A stretch of 64,000 bases of DNA from Proteus mirabilis ATCC 29906 (GCF_000160755.1 NZ_GG668583.1:184105-248104), one strand, 5' to 3'. Shown: positions 29,156-38,832, counted from the stretch's first letter. Notes: generated by a model from the sequence alone, not told the origin. Numbers and translations: made by a program.

Positions 29156-30667
29156 ATGCAGGGTGCAATGACACGAATTTTATTGGGAAGCGTTATGTTC
29201 AGCGCTGCTATTTGTCAGGTTCAAGCTGAAGCACTGCAGCCTGATCCTGCTTGGCAAGAAGGGCGACTCGCAAATGGTTTCCAATGGCAAATTTTACAAA
29301 CACCACAACGTCCAAATGATAGGATCCAAATTCGCTTATTAGTGAATACGGGCTCTTTATCAGAAAAGCGCAGTGAAACAGGGTTTTCATCTCTGGTGTC
29401 AAAACTGAATGTGTTAGAAAACACCGGATTAACACCAGAAAAACGCGATAATCTTTGGAAAAATGCATTCGATCCTGATTATCCATTGCCACCGATGATC
29501 GTCTCTTATGACTTTACGGTTTATAACTTAAGCTTGCCTAATAACCAGCCTGAATTATTAAAAGATGCCTTTGCATTATTGGCGGGCATAGCAAAACCGG
29601 CACAATATACAGAAGATGCGGTTCGAAATGCGATTCAATCACCGCTTCCGGTGGTGACTTTTCCCGCTAATATTGATGATCCTATCTGGCGTTCACGTCT
29701 AGAAGGCTCAAATCTAAAAGGCCATAATCCAGGTAAACCGGTTAATCATTCGGTAAATACAAAAGAGTTATCAGATTATCAACAGCGTTGGTATACCCCA
29801 GATATGATGACGTTATATATTGCGGGTAATGTTGATAATCGTATCTTAACCGAAAGTATTAATCAGGCATTTTCTTCTCTGGAAGGAAAACGCGTGACAC
29901 CTGTGCCTGTGCCCGTTCTTGCCGATATGAAACCAGAAACATTGTATGTGCAAGAACCCATGCGAAAAAATGACCAAATCTCTCTTATTTGGGATCTAGA
30001 TTGGTCACCAGTGAAAGATTCTGACACACTGAGCCGTTATTGGTTAAGTGATTTAGCGCGTGAAGTGATTTTTGTGCACTTAGGTCGTAGTCTCGAACAA
30101 CGTAAAGAAAAAGAAAGTACGCAGGTGAATATCGATTGTCGAGTGCAATATCAACGAGCCAGTTGCTCGTTAAATGTTGATACAGCAACGGCAAATATTC
30201 CTGCACTTGCCACTTGGGTGGGGGAAGAGCTTGGCGAATTACGTAATCAAGGTGTCAGTGATGAATTGTATCAAGATTTACTTCAAGAAAAGCAAATTCA
30301 ACTCACTCAATTGTTTGCGCGTTATGCCAAAACAAGTACTTCTATCTTAATTAATCAGCGTTTATTGTCTCAGCAAAGCAATATTATTGATATTCCACCA
30401 GAGCAATATCAGCGTTTACGCCAAGCATTTTTAGCGGGTTTAACGAAAGAGATGTTAAATCAAGAGTTATCGAGAATTCTATCTGAGGATATCACTTTTG
30501 TATTAACGCAAAGTAGCGAGACGCCAACGGTAAACTTGGGTGAATTGCGTGTGCAATTTGAAAAGCAAGTTCACCCAGAAACAGCGAATAGCTCAAACAC
30601 GGCTAAAACATCGTTAACTACTGGTGAAAAAGCTTCGGTGCAGGCAGATGCACAACAGACAAAATAG
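29156..30667 (+). CDS. yhjJ: M16-family peptidase-like protein YhjJ (probably inactive)
   Basis: A 503-residue exported protein with a signal peptide (ILLGSVMFSAAICQVQAEA) and the pitrilysin/M16 fold. The mature start ALQPDPAWQEGRLANGFQWQILQTPQRPNDRIQIRLLVNTGSL matches E. coli YhjJ. The zinc motif HxxEH expected after this segment is replaced (ETGFSSLVSKL), so metalloprotease activity is unlikely. M16 C-terminal half is visible around WYTPDMMTLYIAGNVD. The ATG at 29156 with AGAGG upstream is preferred to a TTG at 29102. Neighbour of the YhjK stump, as in E. coli. Confidence 0.88.
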   Translation: MQGAMTRILLGSVMFSAAICQVQAEALQPDPAWQEGRLANGFQWQILQTPQRPNDRIQIRLLVNTGSLSEKRSETGFSSLVSKLNVLENTGLTPEKRDNLWKNAFDPDYPLPPMIVSYDFTVYNLSLPNNQPELLKDAFALLAGIAKPAQYTEDAVRNAIQSPLPVVTFPANIDDPIWRSRLEGSNLKGHNPGKPVNHSVNTKELSDYQQRWYTPDMMTLYIAGNVDNRILTESINQAFSSLEGKRVTPVPVPVLADMKPETLYVQEPMRKNDQISLIWDLDWSPVKDSDTLSRYWLSDLAREVIFVHLGRSLEQRKEKESTQVNIDCRVQYQRASCSLNVDTATANIPALATWVGEELGELRNQGVSDELYQDLLQEKQIQLTQLFARYAKTSTSILINQRLLSQQSNIIDIPPEQYQRLRQAFLAGLTKEMLNQELSRILSEDITFVLTQSSETPTVNLGELRVQFEKQVHPETANSSNTAKTSLTTGEKASVQADAQQTK

Positions 30668-30697
30668 ATAAGTAGTACGGCATTAACTTAATAAATA

Positions 30698-30736
30698 AAA
30701 GCTGGAAATAGCCTAACGCTATTTTCAGCTTTTTTA
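30698..30736. terminator. yhjJ terminator (bidirectional with the tautomerase gene)
   Basis: AAAAGCTG-AAATAG pairs with CTATTT-CAGCTTTTTT with one mismatch. T-run at 30730-30735 serves yhjJ, the A-run on the left serves the minus-strand tautomerase gene. Confidence 0.8.
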
Positions 30737-30759
30737 TCGTTATATGTTAAACCGCTAGC

Positions 30760-30966
30760 TTATTTTTTTGCACTGGCACGTAAATCGGTTACTGTTTTAC
30801 CACCTATCCCCCAGTTATCTGTATCAACTTCATCGATAACGACGACAGTTGTCGCAGGATTTTTGCCTAACACATCCACTAAAAGCTGTGTTGCCCCAGC
30901 AATTAATTGTTCTTTTTGTTCTGCTGTTGCACCTTCGCGGGTAATTTTAATATTAACGTATGGCAT
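30760..30966 (-). CDS. 4-oxalocrotonate tautomerase family protein
   Basis: A 68-residue protein of the tautomerase superfamily. Pro2, which becomes the catalytic N-terminal proline after Met removal, is present (MPYVNIKI), followed by the usual helix (ATAEQKEQLIAGATQLLVDVLG) and strand TTVVVIDEVDTDNWGIGGKTV. Members isomerise enol/keto forms of unsaturated acids; the actual substrate is unknown. Homohexamer expected. Stands alone between yhjJ and yhjD. Confidence 0.85.
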   Translation of the reverse strand: MPYVNIKITREGATAEQKEQLIAGATQLLVDVLGKNPATTVVVIDEVDTDNWGIGGKTVTDLRASAKK

Positions 30967-31045
30967 TTATTTTTCCTTATTACGTTTTACATTATTGATA
31001 GGTGGTTAATGCAGGGAATTAACCCTATCTCGTGAGGTTACAATT

Positions 31046-32068
31046 TTAGGTGATAGATTGCGTTTCACTCTTGTGTTTTTCTTTGCGCATATTAGGTCCA
31101 TCTGTTGCAATCCAAGCGGCACAAAAGAGTGTTAGTCGTGCAAAAAAGTAGAAGAAAGCCATTAAACCAATCACAGAGCCAAAAGCTGCACCAGAAGGTG
31201 AACTAGCTAATCTAGGTAATAACCATGTCATCACCGACTTTAAGATCTCAAAGCCAATTGCGGCGATAAGCGTTCCTTTTAATAATGAGATACGTTTAGG
31301 TTGGTGACGAGGTAAGATCCACAATATCCACAAAAATAACAGATAATTGGCACTAATAGAGATAGTTAAACCAATGGTTGTCCAAGCAGGTGTGAGCCAT
31401 TCAATACCATCTAAACCTAATGTATGCACAATCAATTTTTGTGCGGAGCCAGCAACGGAGGTTAGTGTAATAGTGATAACAAGTGCAACAAGTAAACCGA
31501 TAAGGGCTAAAAAATCGCGAAAATAACGAAAGTAAATTTTTTCTTGATCCTCTTTGTTGCGTTCCCATATCGGGCGGGACTGAGCCAAAATGGCTTGGCG
31601 TAAGTTCCCGACCCAGTTAACACCAGAATACAAGGCGATGGCTAACCCTGTTAAACCTACGGTTGTACGTTGACGAACCGCAGTATCAATACTTTGTTGA
31701 ACGGTTGAGGCTAAAGTTGGATCATCAATACTATTGGCAACTCCCGTAATTAATTTTGCCAACAAATCAGGGTTTGAAGCTAAAATAAAACCCGCACAAG
31801 CAAAAGAGAGCATTAATACGGGAATTAATGATAAAAATGAGAAGTAAGTGATAGCCGCACCAAACTGGTTTCCCATTCGGTCAGTAAAACGCTCTGCCGC
31901 TCGAATAAGGTGAGCAATAAAGGGAATGTTGGTAACAAAATTAGTGAATTTTATACCAATACCAATGGCTTTTTTTCCACCATGAAGCCCTTTTTCTAAC
32001 CCATGCTTAATGGGCTGAGTCAGTTGAGTGTTTTTATTGGATGCCTTTTTCTGTGTCTCTTCTGACAT
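31046..32068 (-). CDS. yhjD: Inner-membrane protein YhjD (YihY/Rbn family)
   Basis: A 340-residue polytopic protein of the YihY/BrkB family. After a charged N-terminal segment it shows about six membrane helices, with AAITYFSFLSLIPVLMLSFACAGFIL, WVGNLRQAILAQSRPIWERNKED, LTLFCAAWIATDGPN. Despite the old name ribonuclease BN, the family consists of membrane proteins; E. coli YhjD is associated with suppression of a Kdo-lipid transport defect (MsbA-related), which suggests an envelope-lipid role. Location between yhjJ and rlmJ agrees with the E. coli yhj region. Confidence 0.88.
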   Translation of the reverse strand: MSEETQKKASNKNTQLTQPIKHGLEKGLHGGKKAIGIGIKFTNFVTNIPFIAHLIRAAERFTDRMGNQFGAAITYFSFLSLIPVLMLSFACAGFILASNPDLLAKLITGVANSIDDPTLASTVQQSIDTAVRQRTTVGLTGLAIALYSGVNWVGNLRQAILAQSRPIWERNKEDQEKIYFRYFRDFLALIGLLVALVITITLTSVAGSAQKLIVHTLGLDGIEWLTPAWTTIGLTISISANYLLFLWILWILPRHQPKRISLLKGTLIAAIGFEILKSVMTWLLPRLASSPSGAAFGSVIGLMAFFYFFARLTLFCAAWIATDGPNMRKEKHKSETQSIT

Positions 32069-32301
32069 ATATCCTCTTTAATTAAATCAGTCCATTCTTA
32101 AGAATTGAGTACTATTATGATAATGATTATTGAAAAATAGCATAAGGTTATGCCTATTACATAACTTAATGCTTATTATCATTAGCTATCTATTAGGGTA
32201 GCAGAGTTGTCTGCTTTGGCTTAAGTATGATGATATTTTTAACAGTTATGCGCTTTTTAGCTAAGCAAACCTATGATTAGCAGGTAGTTCGAATGAATAA
32301 T

Positions 32302-32336
32302 AATTCCCATTATATGGCTTAACATAATGGGAATTT
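32302..32336 (-). terminator. Terminator of the YqjC-like gene
   Basis: AATTCCCATTAT pairs with ATAATGGGAATT around 32302-32335; on the minus strand it is followed by a T-rich stretch (ATTATTATTC). Confidence 0.65.
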
Positions 32337-32344
32337 ACGGGGCA

Positions 32345-32737
32345 TTATTTTTTTGTGAGTAGCTCTAACTCTTCTTCAGCTGCTTTCAACTCAGCTTTTG
32401 CTTGCGCAAGTTTATCTTCTCTTTTAGTAATTTTATCGCGCTCTCCCTTAAGTTGCGCTTCTTTTAATTCTAATTCACGCTCTTTCACTTCCAGTTGTTT
32501 TTCACGTAATTCTAGGCGGGTATCTTCAACAACCTTTTCTGGAGTGCAATAACGTTCTACTTTATTAAGTGCTCGCTCTAAGCCTTGTACTCGATATTGA
32601 TTACCATGCATTTTGGCATAGTCGATTTGTCGTTGAATATTCTGTTTTTTGATGTCACAACCATTAACCGCTGTTTCTGCTGATGCATAACTAGCTGTTA
32701 AACTAAGAATAATTGCAGTAAAAATATATTTTTTCAT
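32345..32737 (-). CDS. YqjC-like periplasmic protein (DUF1090)
   Basis: A 130-residue exported protein. Signal peptide MKKYIFTAIILSLTASYASA, then the DUF1090 pattern NGCDIKKQNIQRQIDYAKMHGNQYRVQGLERALNKVERYC with two cysteines that likely form a disulfide, and a long highly charged alpha-helical tail (LREKQLEVKERELELKEAQLK ... ELKAAEEELELL) with clear heptad character. E. coli YqjC has the same plan; function unknown. Confidence 0.82.
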   Translation of the reverse strand: MKKYIFTAIILSLTASYASAETAVNGCDIKKQNIQRQIDYAKMHGNQYRVQGLERALNKVERYCTPEKVVEDTRLELREKQLEVKERELELKEAQLKGERDKITKREDKLAQAKAELKAAEEELELLTKK

Positions 32738-32917
32738 TCTATTCCTTTATCTGACTTAAGTTAAATATTGATTTATCATAACCTCTGCCTGCCAAGACTC
32801 AATGTTTCTTTTTCTTTCAATAAAGAAGTTCAGCTTTTTCTGATACACTTAGCTTATTCACTCTTTTCAGAGTAAGTTAATTACTTTGCTATGCCCATTT
32901 CTAACGGAAGATAAAGA

Positions 32918-33760
32918 ATGCTGAGCTATCGTCATAGTTTCCACGCTGGCAACCACGCCGATGTATTAAAACATATTGTTCAAACCCTGATTATTGAGTC
33001 TTTAAAAGAGAAAGAAAAACCGTTTCTTTATTTGGATACTCATGCTGGCGCTGGACGTTATCAGCTCACCAATGCACATGCGACTCGCACGGGAGAATAC
33101 TTAGAAGGCATTGCACGCTTATGGCAACAAGAAGAGGTGCCTGAACTTATCTTGCCTTATTTGGAGGCGGTCGGTTCGTTAAATACATCTGATGAGTTAC
33201 GTTATTATCCCGGCTCTCCTTTATTGGCTGCTAAATTATTGCGTGAGCAAGATCTGTTAATGCTAACTGAATTACATCCCACCGATTTCCCTTTATTACG
33301 TACGGAATTTTCCCGCGATAAACGTGTGAGAGTGTGTCGGGAAGATGGCTTTGGACAATTAAAATCAAAACTCCCTCCCGCCAGTCGTCGTGGGTTTGCT
33401 TTAATTGATCCACCTTATGAACTTAAACAAGATTATAGTGCGGTTGTTAAAGGCATTGTGGAAGGCTATAAACGTTTCGCCACTGGGACCTATGCAATTT
33501 GGTATCCTGTTGTGCATCGCCAACAAATTAAACGGATGCTAAAAGAGCTAGAGGCCACCGGTATTCGTAAAATTCTGCAAATTGAGTTGGCAGTGAAACC
33601 AGATAGTGATCAACTAGGTATGACAGCATCAGGTATGATTGTTATTAACCCACCTTGGAAATTGGCATCACAAATGGCATCTATCTTGCCTTGGCTACAT
33701 AAAACCTTGGTTCCTGAAGGTACTGGACACACATTAGTTGAATGGGTTGTACCAGAATAA
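32918..33760 (+). CDS. rlmJ: 23S rRNA (adenine(2030)-N6)-methyltransferase RlmJ
   Basis: RlmJ methylates N6 of A2030 in 23S rRNA with S-adenosylmethionine. The 280-residue protein matches E. coli RlmJ in length and in MLSYRHSFHAGNHADVLKH, the SAM-binding segment LDTHAGAGRY (residues about 42-51), and the N6-methylase motif ALIDPPYELK (about 163-172, D/N-PPY type). Start is preceded by GGAAG. It stands upstream of gor as in E. coli (yhiR-gor). Confidence 0.95.
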   Translation: MLSYRHSFHAGNHADVLKHIVQTLIIESLKEKEKPFLYLDTHAGAGRYQLTNAHATRTGEYLEGIARLWQQEEVPELILPYLEAVGSLNTSDELRYYPGSPLLAAKLLREQDLLMLTELHPTDFPLLRTEFSRDKRVRVCREDGFGQLKSKLPPASRRGFALIDPPYELKQDYSAVVKGIVEGYKRFATGTYAIWYPVVHRQQIKRMLKELEATGIRKILQIELAVKPDSDQLGMTASGMIVINPPWKLASQMASILPWLHKTLVPEGTGHTLVEWVVPE

Positions 33761-33905
33761 GTCATTTATTACTGTTTTACCTATTACTGTAAAAGCGAAA
33801 ACCTAACCTGCTAAGTAATAAAATTTGTCATAATAGACTTTATTACATGAAAGAATTAGCCTGTTAGGTACCTATTTTTCTACAGATAAATGGATTAGAT
33901 CAATT

Positions 33906-35258
33906 ATGAGCAAACATTACGATTATATCGCCATTGGTGGCGGTAGTGGTGGCATCGCATCAATCAATAGAGCGGCTATGTATGGCCAAAAATGTGCATT
34001 AATTGAAGCGAAAGCGCTAGGTGGCACTTGCGTTAATGTCGGTTGTGTCCCGAAAAAAGTGATGTGGCATGCTGCGCAAATTGCCGAAGCAATTCATCAA
34101 TACGGTCCTGATTATGGTTTTGATACTACAGTAAACCGTTTTGATTGGGATACATTAATCAGTAGCCGTACTGCTTATATTGATCGTATCCACCAATCTT
34201 ATGAACGTGTATTAGGTAATAATAAAGTTGATGTTATCCAAGGCTTTGCCCGTTTTGTTGATGCGCATACTATTGAAGTAAACGGTGAAAAAATTACCGC
34301 AGATAATATACTTATCGCCACGGGAGGCCGTCCTATTCAGCCAAACATTCCAGGGGCTGAATATGGTATTAACTCTGATGGTTTCTTCGAACTTAGCGCA
34401 TTACCAAAACGTGTTGCTGTTGTGGGTGCCGGCTATATTGCTGTTGAATTAGCGGGTGTATTAAATGCGTTAGGGAGTGAAACACACTTATTTGTGCGTA
34501 AACATGCACCATTACGTAGTTTTGATCCACTAATCGTCGATACGCTGGTGGAAGTCATGGAAGCGGAAGGGCCTAAATTACACACCCATGCAGTTCCTAA
34601 AGCTGTGGTTAAAAATGCCGACGGTAGCTTAACGTTACAACTTGAAAATGGCTTAGAGCAGACGGTAGATACTTTAATTTGGGCAATTGGTCGTGAACCT
34701 GCTACAGATAATATCAATTTAGCGGCTACGGGTGTTAAGCTAAATGAAAAAGGGTATATTCAGGTTGATAAATTCCAAAATACCAATGTGCCCGGTATTT
34801 ATGCCGTAGGTGATAACACAGGTGCGGTAGAATTAACCCCTGTTGCGGTAGCTGCTGGACGTCGTTTATCAGAGCGATTATTTAATAATAAACCTAATGA
34901 ACATTTAGATTATACCAATATTCCAACAGTGGTATTTAGTCACCCAGCTATTGGTACTGTGGGTTTAACGGAACCTCAAGCTATTGAGCAATATGGCGCT
35001 GAGCAAGTGAAAGTCTATAAATCTTCTTTTACTGCCATGTATAGTGCAGTGACACGCCATCGTCAGCCTTGTCGGATGAAATTAGTCTGTGTGGGTGCTG
35101 AAGAAAAAATTGTCGGAATCCACGGTATTGGTTTTGGCATGGATGAAATGTTGCAAGGTTTTGCAGTGGCATTAAAAATGGGTGCCACGAAGAAAGATTT
35201 TGATGATACTGTTGCTATCCACCCAACGGCGGCGGAAGAATTTGTGACAATGCGTTAA
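33906..35258 (+). CDS. gor: Glutathione-disulfide reductase
   Basis: Gor reduces oxidised glutathione with NADPH, keeping the cytoplasmic thiol pool reduced. The 450-residue flavoprotein (E. coli 450) shows the FAD motif IAIGGGSGG (8-16), the redox-active disulfide GGTCVNVGC (C42 and C47), the NADPH motif [13 protein letters not shown] (about 172-184), a second FAD segment YAVGDNTG and the C-terminal catalytic HPTAAEE (H439, E444). Follows rlmJ; terminated at 35276-35315. Confidence 0.97.
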   Translation: MSKHYDYIAIGGGSGGIASINRAAMYGQKCALIEAKALGGTCVNVGCVPKKVMWHAAQIAEAIHQYGPDYGFDTTVNRFDWDTLISSRTAYIDRIHQSYERVLGNNKVDVIQGFARFVDAHTIEVNGEKITADNILIATGGRPIQPNIPGAEYGINSDGFFELSALPKRVAVVGAGYIAVELAGVLNALGSETHLFVRKHAPLRSFDPLIVDTLVEVMEAEGPKLHTHAVPKAVVKNADGSLTLQLENGLEQTVDTLIWAIGREPATDNINLAATGVKLNEKGYIQVDKFQNTNVPGIYAVGDNTGAVELTPVAVAAGRRLSERLFNNKPNEHLDYTNIPTVVFSHPAIGTVGLTEPQAIEQYGAEQVKVYKSSFTAMYSAVTRHRQPCRMKLVCVGAEEKIVGIHGIGFGMDEMLQGFAVALKMGATKKDFDDTVAIHPTAAEEFVTMR

Positions 35259-35275
35259 TTTTTTCACATTTAATT

Positions 35276-35315
35276 AAAAAGCGAGTACTACTATAGTGGT
35301 ATTCGCTTTTTATTT
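35276..35315 (+). terminator. gor terminator
   Basis: AAAAAGCGA and TCGCTTTTT form the outer stem, TACTACT/AGTGGTA the inner one, with TTTTTATTTT at the end. Confidence 0.85.
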
Positions 35316-35671
35316 TAGCTAATCGTGCTATCGAGTCTATTTATTTTATCTGCATAAATGGTCGCTTTAAATACAACATCAGTCGTTAAATGTTAATAAA
35401 ATATTTATACCCTTTCTTATCAATACCTCCATCTAAGACATACTTTTCCTTTTAATTCAAGTTAATACTTATTTCGACTCTTTTATTCCACTTTATTATC
35501 AATAGGTTTTTTTTTATAAGTAACCATAATGTTTCTAATGGTATTATGTCTTATTAGTATTATTAACAAATTATTATATTCATTAACATTATAATAAAAC
35601 ATGATATTATAAAGCCTCTAAAAAATAATCTAATAACAATATAAATAGTAAGACTATTACTGAGGTAAAAG
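35316..35671 (+). other. aad upstream region, very AT-rich
   Basis: 356 bp between the gor terminator and the amino acid deaminase gene, over 75% A/T by eye. It must hold the aad promoter; TATTATAAAG-like boxes are numerous (for example 35602-35613) and none can be singled out. No gene or RNA element recognised. The ribosome site is GAGG at about 35661-35664. Confidence 0.35.
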
Positions 35672-37093
35672 ATGAACATTTCAAGGAGAAAGCTACTTTT
35701 AGGTGTTGGTGCTGCGGGCGTTTTAGCAGGTGGTGCGGCTTTAGTTCCAATGGTTCGCCGTGACGGCAAATTTGTGGAAGCTAAATCTAGAGCATCATTT
35801 GTTGAAGGTACGCAAGGGGCTCTTCCTAAAGAAGCAGATGTAGTGATTATTGGTGCCGGTATTCAGGGGATCATGACCGCTATTAACCTTGCTGAACGTG
35901 GTATGAGTGTCACTATCTTAGAAAAGGGTCAGATTGCCGGTGAGCAATCAGGCCGTGCATACAGCCAAATTATTAGTTACCAAACATCACCAGAAATCTT
36001 CCCATTACACCATTATGGGAAAATATTATGGCGTGGCATGAATGAGAAAATTGGTGCAGATACCAGTTATCGTACTCAAGGTCGTGTAGAAGCGCTGGCA
36101 GATGAAAAAGCATTAGATAAAGCTCAAGCGTGGATCAAAACAGCTAAAGAAGCGGCAGGTTTTGATACACCATTAAATACTCGCATCATTAAAGGTGAAG
36201 AGCTATCAAATCGCTTAGTCGGTGCTCAAACGCCATGGACTGTTGCTGCATTTGAAGAAGATTCAGGCTCTGTTGATCCTGAAACAGGCACACCTGCACT
36301 CGCTCGTTATGCCAAACAAATCGGTGTGAAAATTTATACCAACTGTGCAGTAAGAGGTATTGAAACTGCGGGTGGTAAAATCTCTGATGTGGTGAGTGAG
36401 AAAGGGGCGATTAAAACTTCTCAAGTTGTACTCGCCGGGGGTATCTGGTCACGTTTATTTATGGGCAATATGGGTATTGATATCCCAACGCTCAATGTAT
36501 ATCTATCACAACAACGTGTCTCAGGGGTTCCTGGTGCACCACGTGGTAATGTGCATTTACCTAATGGTATTCATTTCCGCGAGCAAGCGGATGGTACTTA
36601 TGCCGTTGCACCACGTATCTTTACGAGTTCAATAGTCAAAGATAGCTTCCTGCTAGGGCCTAAATTTATGCACTTATTAGGTGGCGGAGAGTTACCGTTG
36701 GAATTCTCTATTGGTGAAGATCTATTTAATTCATTTAAAATGCCGACCTCTTGGAATTTAGATGAAAAAACACCATTCGAACAATTCCGAGTTGCCACGG
36801 CAACACAAAATACGCAACACTTAGATGCTGTTTTCCAAAGAATGAAAACAGAATTCCCAGTATTTGAAAAATCAGAAGTTGTTGAACGTTGGGGTGCCGT
36901 TGTGAGTCCAACATTTGATGAATTACCTATCATTTCTGAGGTCAAAGAATACCCAGGCTTAGTGATTAACACGGCAACAGTGTGGGGTATGACCGAAGGC
37001 CCAGCAGCGGGTGAAGTGACCGCTGATATTGTCATGGGCAAGAAACCTGTTATTGATCCAACGCCGTTTAGTTTGGATCGTTTTAAGAAGTAA
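35672..37093 (+). CDS. aad: Membrane-bound L-amino acid deaminase (type I, Aad)
   Basis: L-amino acid deaminase oxidises broad aliphatic and aromatic L-amino acids to imino acids, which hydrolyse to alpha-keto acids and ammonia; electrons pass to the respiratory chain, not to give H2O2. The 473-residue protein matches Proteus LAADs: an N-terminal Tat-like uncleaved helix with twin arginines (SRRKLLLGVGAAGVLAGGAAL, 4-24), the FAD dinucleotide motif VVIIGAGIQG (57-66), EQSGRAYSQIISYQTSPEIFPLHHYGK, LNVYLSQQRVSG near the substrate site, and WGMTEGPAAGE at the C-terminus. The N-terminal helix anchors the enzyme on the outer face of the inner membrane. A RidA-family gene follows after 40 nt. Confidence 0.95.
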   Translation: MNISRRKLLLGVGAAGVLAGGAALVPMVRRDGKFVEAKSRASFVEGTQGALPKEADVVIIGAGIQGIMTAINLAERGMSVTILEKGQIAGEQSGRAYSQIISYQTSPEIFPLHHYGKILWRGMNEKIGADTSYRTQGRVEALADEKALDKAQAWIKTAKEAAGFDTPLNTRIIKGEELSNRLVGAQTPWTVAAFEEDSGSVDPETGTPALARYAKQIGVKIYTNCAVRGIETAGGKISDVVSEKGAIKTSQVVLAGGIWSRLFMGNMGIDIPTLNVYLSQQRVSGVPGAPRGNVHLPNGIHFREQADGTYAVAPRIFTSSIVKDSFLLGPKFMHLLGGGELPLEFSIGEDLFNSFKMPTSWNLDEKTPFEQFRVATATQNTQHLDAVFQRMKTEFPVFEKSEVVERWGAVVSPTFDELPIISEVKEYPGLVINTATVWGMTEGPAAGEVTADIVMGKKPVIDPTPFSLDRFKK

Positions 37094-37133
37094 ACCCTTG
37101 TTTTACTGTAATTAAACACATTAAGGAGTTTTC

Positions 37134-37631
37134 ATGCGCTATAAAAGTCTACTTGTTGCTTTACCTTTCGTGTTCGGTGTAGCAAGTGCAAATGCAGCGG
37201 AGAATGTTGTGCATCATAAATTAGACGGTATGCCTATTTCAGAAGCAGTTGAAATTAACGCAGGTAATAATCTGGTTTTCTTAAGTGGTAAAGTGCCTAC
37301 TAAGAAATCCGCAGATGCACCAGAAGGTGAATTAGCTTCTTACGGTAATACCGAAGAGCAAACTATTAATGTTTTAGAACAAATCAAAACTAACCTGAAT
37401 AACCTTGGTCTTGATATGAAAGACGTGGTTAAGATGCAAGTATTCTTAGTTGGTGGTGAAGAGAATAACGGCACTATGGATTTTAAAGGCTTTATGAACG
37501 GTTATTCTAAGTTCTATGACGCTTCAAAAACCAATCAATTACCAGCACGTTCAGCATTCCAAGTGGCTAAATTGGCTAATCCAGCATGGCGTGTAGAAAT
37601 TGAAGTGATTGCAGTTCGTCCTGCTAAATAA
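37134..37631 (+). CDS. Exported RidA/YjgF-family protein (putative imine deaminase)
   Basis: A 165-residue RidA-family protein with a Sec signal peptide (MRYKSLLVALPFVFGVASANA, cleavage after ANA near 21), unlike cytoplasmic RidA, which has none. Catalytic features of RidA are kept: the loop glycine in FLSGKVP (G52), the key arginine in LPARSAFQV (R139) and the acidic residue in VEIEVIAV (E157). RidA hydrolyses reactive 2-imino acids to keto acids and ammonia. Placed 40 nt after aad with its own AAGGAG, and followed by a terminator, it is very likely co-transcribed with the deaminase that makes imino acids. Periplasmic location is inferred from the signal peptide. Confidence 0.87.
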   Translation: MRYKSLLVALPFVFGVASANAAENVVHHKLDGMPISEAVEINAGNNLVFLSGKVPTKKSADAPEGELASYGNTEEQTINVLEQIKTNLNNLGLDMKDVVKMQVFLVGGEENNGTMDFKGFMNGYSKFYDASKTNQLPARSAFQVAKLANPAWRVEIEVIAVRPAK

Positions 37632-37675
37632 AGACACCCTGTATTTTACCTTATTTTAAGGTAAACCAATTTTAT

Positions 37676-37714
37676 AAAACGCTAGAGAAGGGCAACTTTC
37701 TTTAGCGTTTTTTA
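37676..37714. terminator. Terminator after the aad-ridA pair
   Basis: AAAACGCTA-AGAA pairs with TTCTTTAGCGTTTT and is followed by more T. It also faces the mobB end on the opposite strand. A second small palindrome (TTTACCTTA/TAAGGTAAA) precedes it at 37645-37665. Confidence 0.8.
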
Positions 37715-37717
37715 TGG

Positions 37718-38236
37718 CTATTTTTTTTCCGTTAGCCACTGAATAATAAAATCAGCAATAGCTTCTGGCGAATTAATATCTAGCAGTGGGAGGGATGTGT
37801 CTAAATCACTATCACTAGCTAGTGCAATCACATGCTCATCCAATAACTCATTAACACTTCGCTCATTGATATGACGGTAAAGTGCAATTTTAGGGATAGC
37901 CTCTGTTTTGAAACCTTCCACTAAAATCATATCGAGTTTACTTGCATCAAAACGAGAAGCGAGATAGTACAAATCCAGCTCAGCTAAATCAGGGGTTTCG
38001 GTCATTAATGCCCAACGTTGTTGACTAGCGACTAATGTTTGTTCGGCTCCGGCTTTTCTAAGTTCATAGCTGTCTTTGCCTGGTTTATCGACATCCATAT
38101 CATGATGGGTATGTTTTATCATACCAACCCGAATATTTCTGTTACGCAACAAAGGAATAAGTTTTTTTAGTAAGGTTGTTTTACCTGTACCACTCCAAGC
38201 GGTGATCCCTAATAGCGGTAACTGATTTTGTGTCAT
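37718..38236 (-). CDS. mobB: Molybdopterin-guanine dinucleotide biosynthesis adaptor MobB
   Basis: GTP-binding protein that assists MobA in forming the bis-MGD molybdenum cofactor. The 172-residue product has the P-loop GITAWSGTGKTTLLKKL (residues about 10-26) and the family segments GMIKHTHHDMDVDKPGKDSYELRKAGAEQTLVAS and LDMILVEGFKTEAIPKIALYR. Length is near that of E. coli MobB (175). Lies 11 nt downstream of mobA in one transcript. Confidence 0.94.
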   Translation of the reverse strand: MTQNQLPLLGITAWSGTGKTTLLKKLIPLLRNRNIRVGMIKHTHHDMDVDKPGKDSYELRKAGAEQTLVASQQRWALMTETPDLAELDLYYLASRFDASKLDMILVEGFKTEAIPKIALYRHINERSVNELLDEHVIALASDSDLDTSLPLLDINSPEAIADFIIQWLTEKK

Positions 38237-38247
38237 CTTATGAGCTC

Positions 38248-38832
38248 CTATTTTGCTATGTGATTGGCGTTTGCTATATCTTCAGGTGTGTTTAAATTAA
38301 TAAAGGCTGCGGCCTGATTAGCAAATAAAACCGGTTTAGCGGCGATTTGGCGCATAAATAGCATTAATTTACGGTCACCTTGAGCGAGATAAGCCTCAAG
38401 TGTTGGAATAAGACAACGATTTAACAGTGCCAGTGTTGGATGCTCTCGCTGCCCATCGTCGGCATAGACGGCTAAGGCATCCCCTTTGTGACGATAGAGC
38501 GTTTCAACCAAGTTGCTAGGAAAATAGGGGACATCACAAGGAACAAACACAACCCAAGGGGTTTGAGCTTGTTTTAATAATGCCAGCATTCCAGCTAAAG
38601 GACCGGAAAAATCACTGGTTTCATCGGTGATAACAGGATACTGGCTTTGGCGATAGCGTTCCAGATTACGGTTTGCACTAATCAGAATAGAGGCAACCTG
38701 TGGTGATAACTTTTGGGCAATATGGAGGTATAAAGGTAGCCCATGTAAGAGTTGAAGCCCTTTATCAGCGCCTCCCATTCTAGTAGCTTGGCCACCGGCG
38801 AGTATACCGCCTGTGATATTCTGGTTTTTCAT
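38248..38832 (-). CDS. mobA: Molybdenum cofactor guanylyltransferase MobA
   Basis: MobA attaches GMP from GTP to molybdopterin, needed for nitrate reductase, formate dehydrogenase and DMSO reductase. The 194-residue product has the nucleotidyltransferase signature GGILAGGQATRMGGADKGLQ (about 8-27), the metal-binding VFVPCDVPYFP and the FINLNTPEDI end. The start at 38832 is chosen because the E. coli protein begins just before this glycine-rich motif; the in-frame start at 38883 adds 17 unlike residues. Confidence 0.94.
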   Translation of the reverse strand: MKNQNITGGILAGGQATRMGGADKGLQLLHGLPLYLHIAQKLSPQVASILISANRNLERYRQSQYPVITDETSDFSGPLAGMLALLKQAQTPWVVFVPCDVPYFPSNLVETLYRHKGDALAVYADDGQREHPTLALLNRCLIPTLEAYLAQGDRKLMLFMRQIAAKPVLFANQAAAFINLNTPEDIANANHIAK

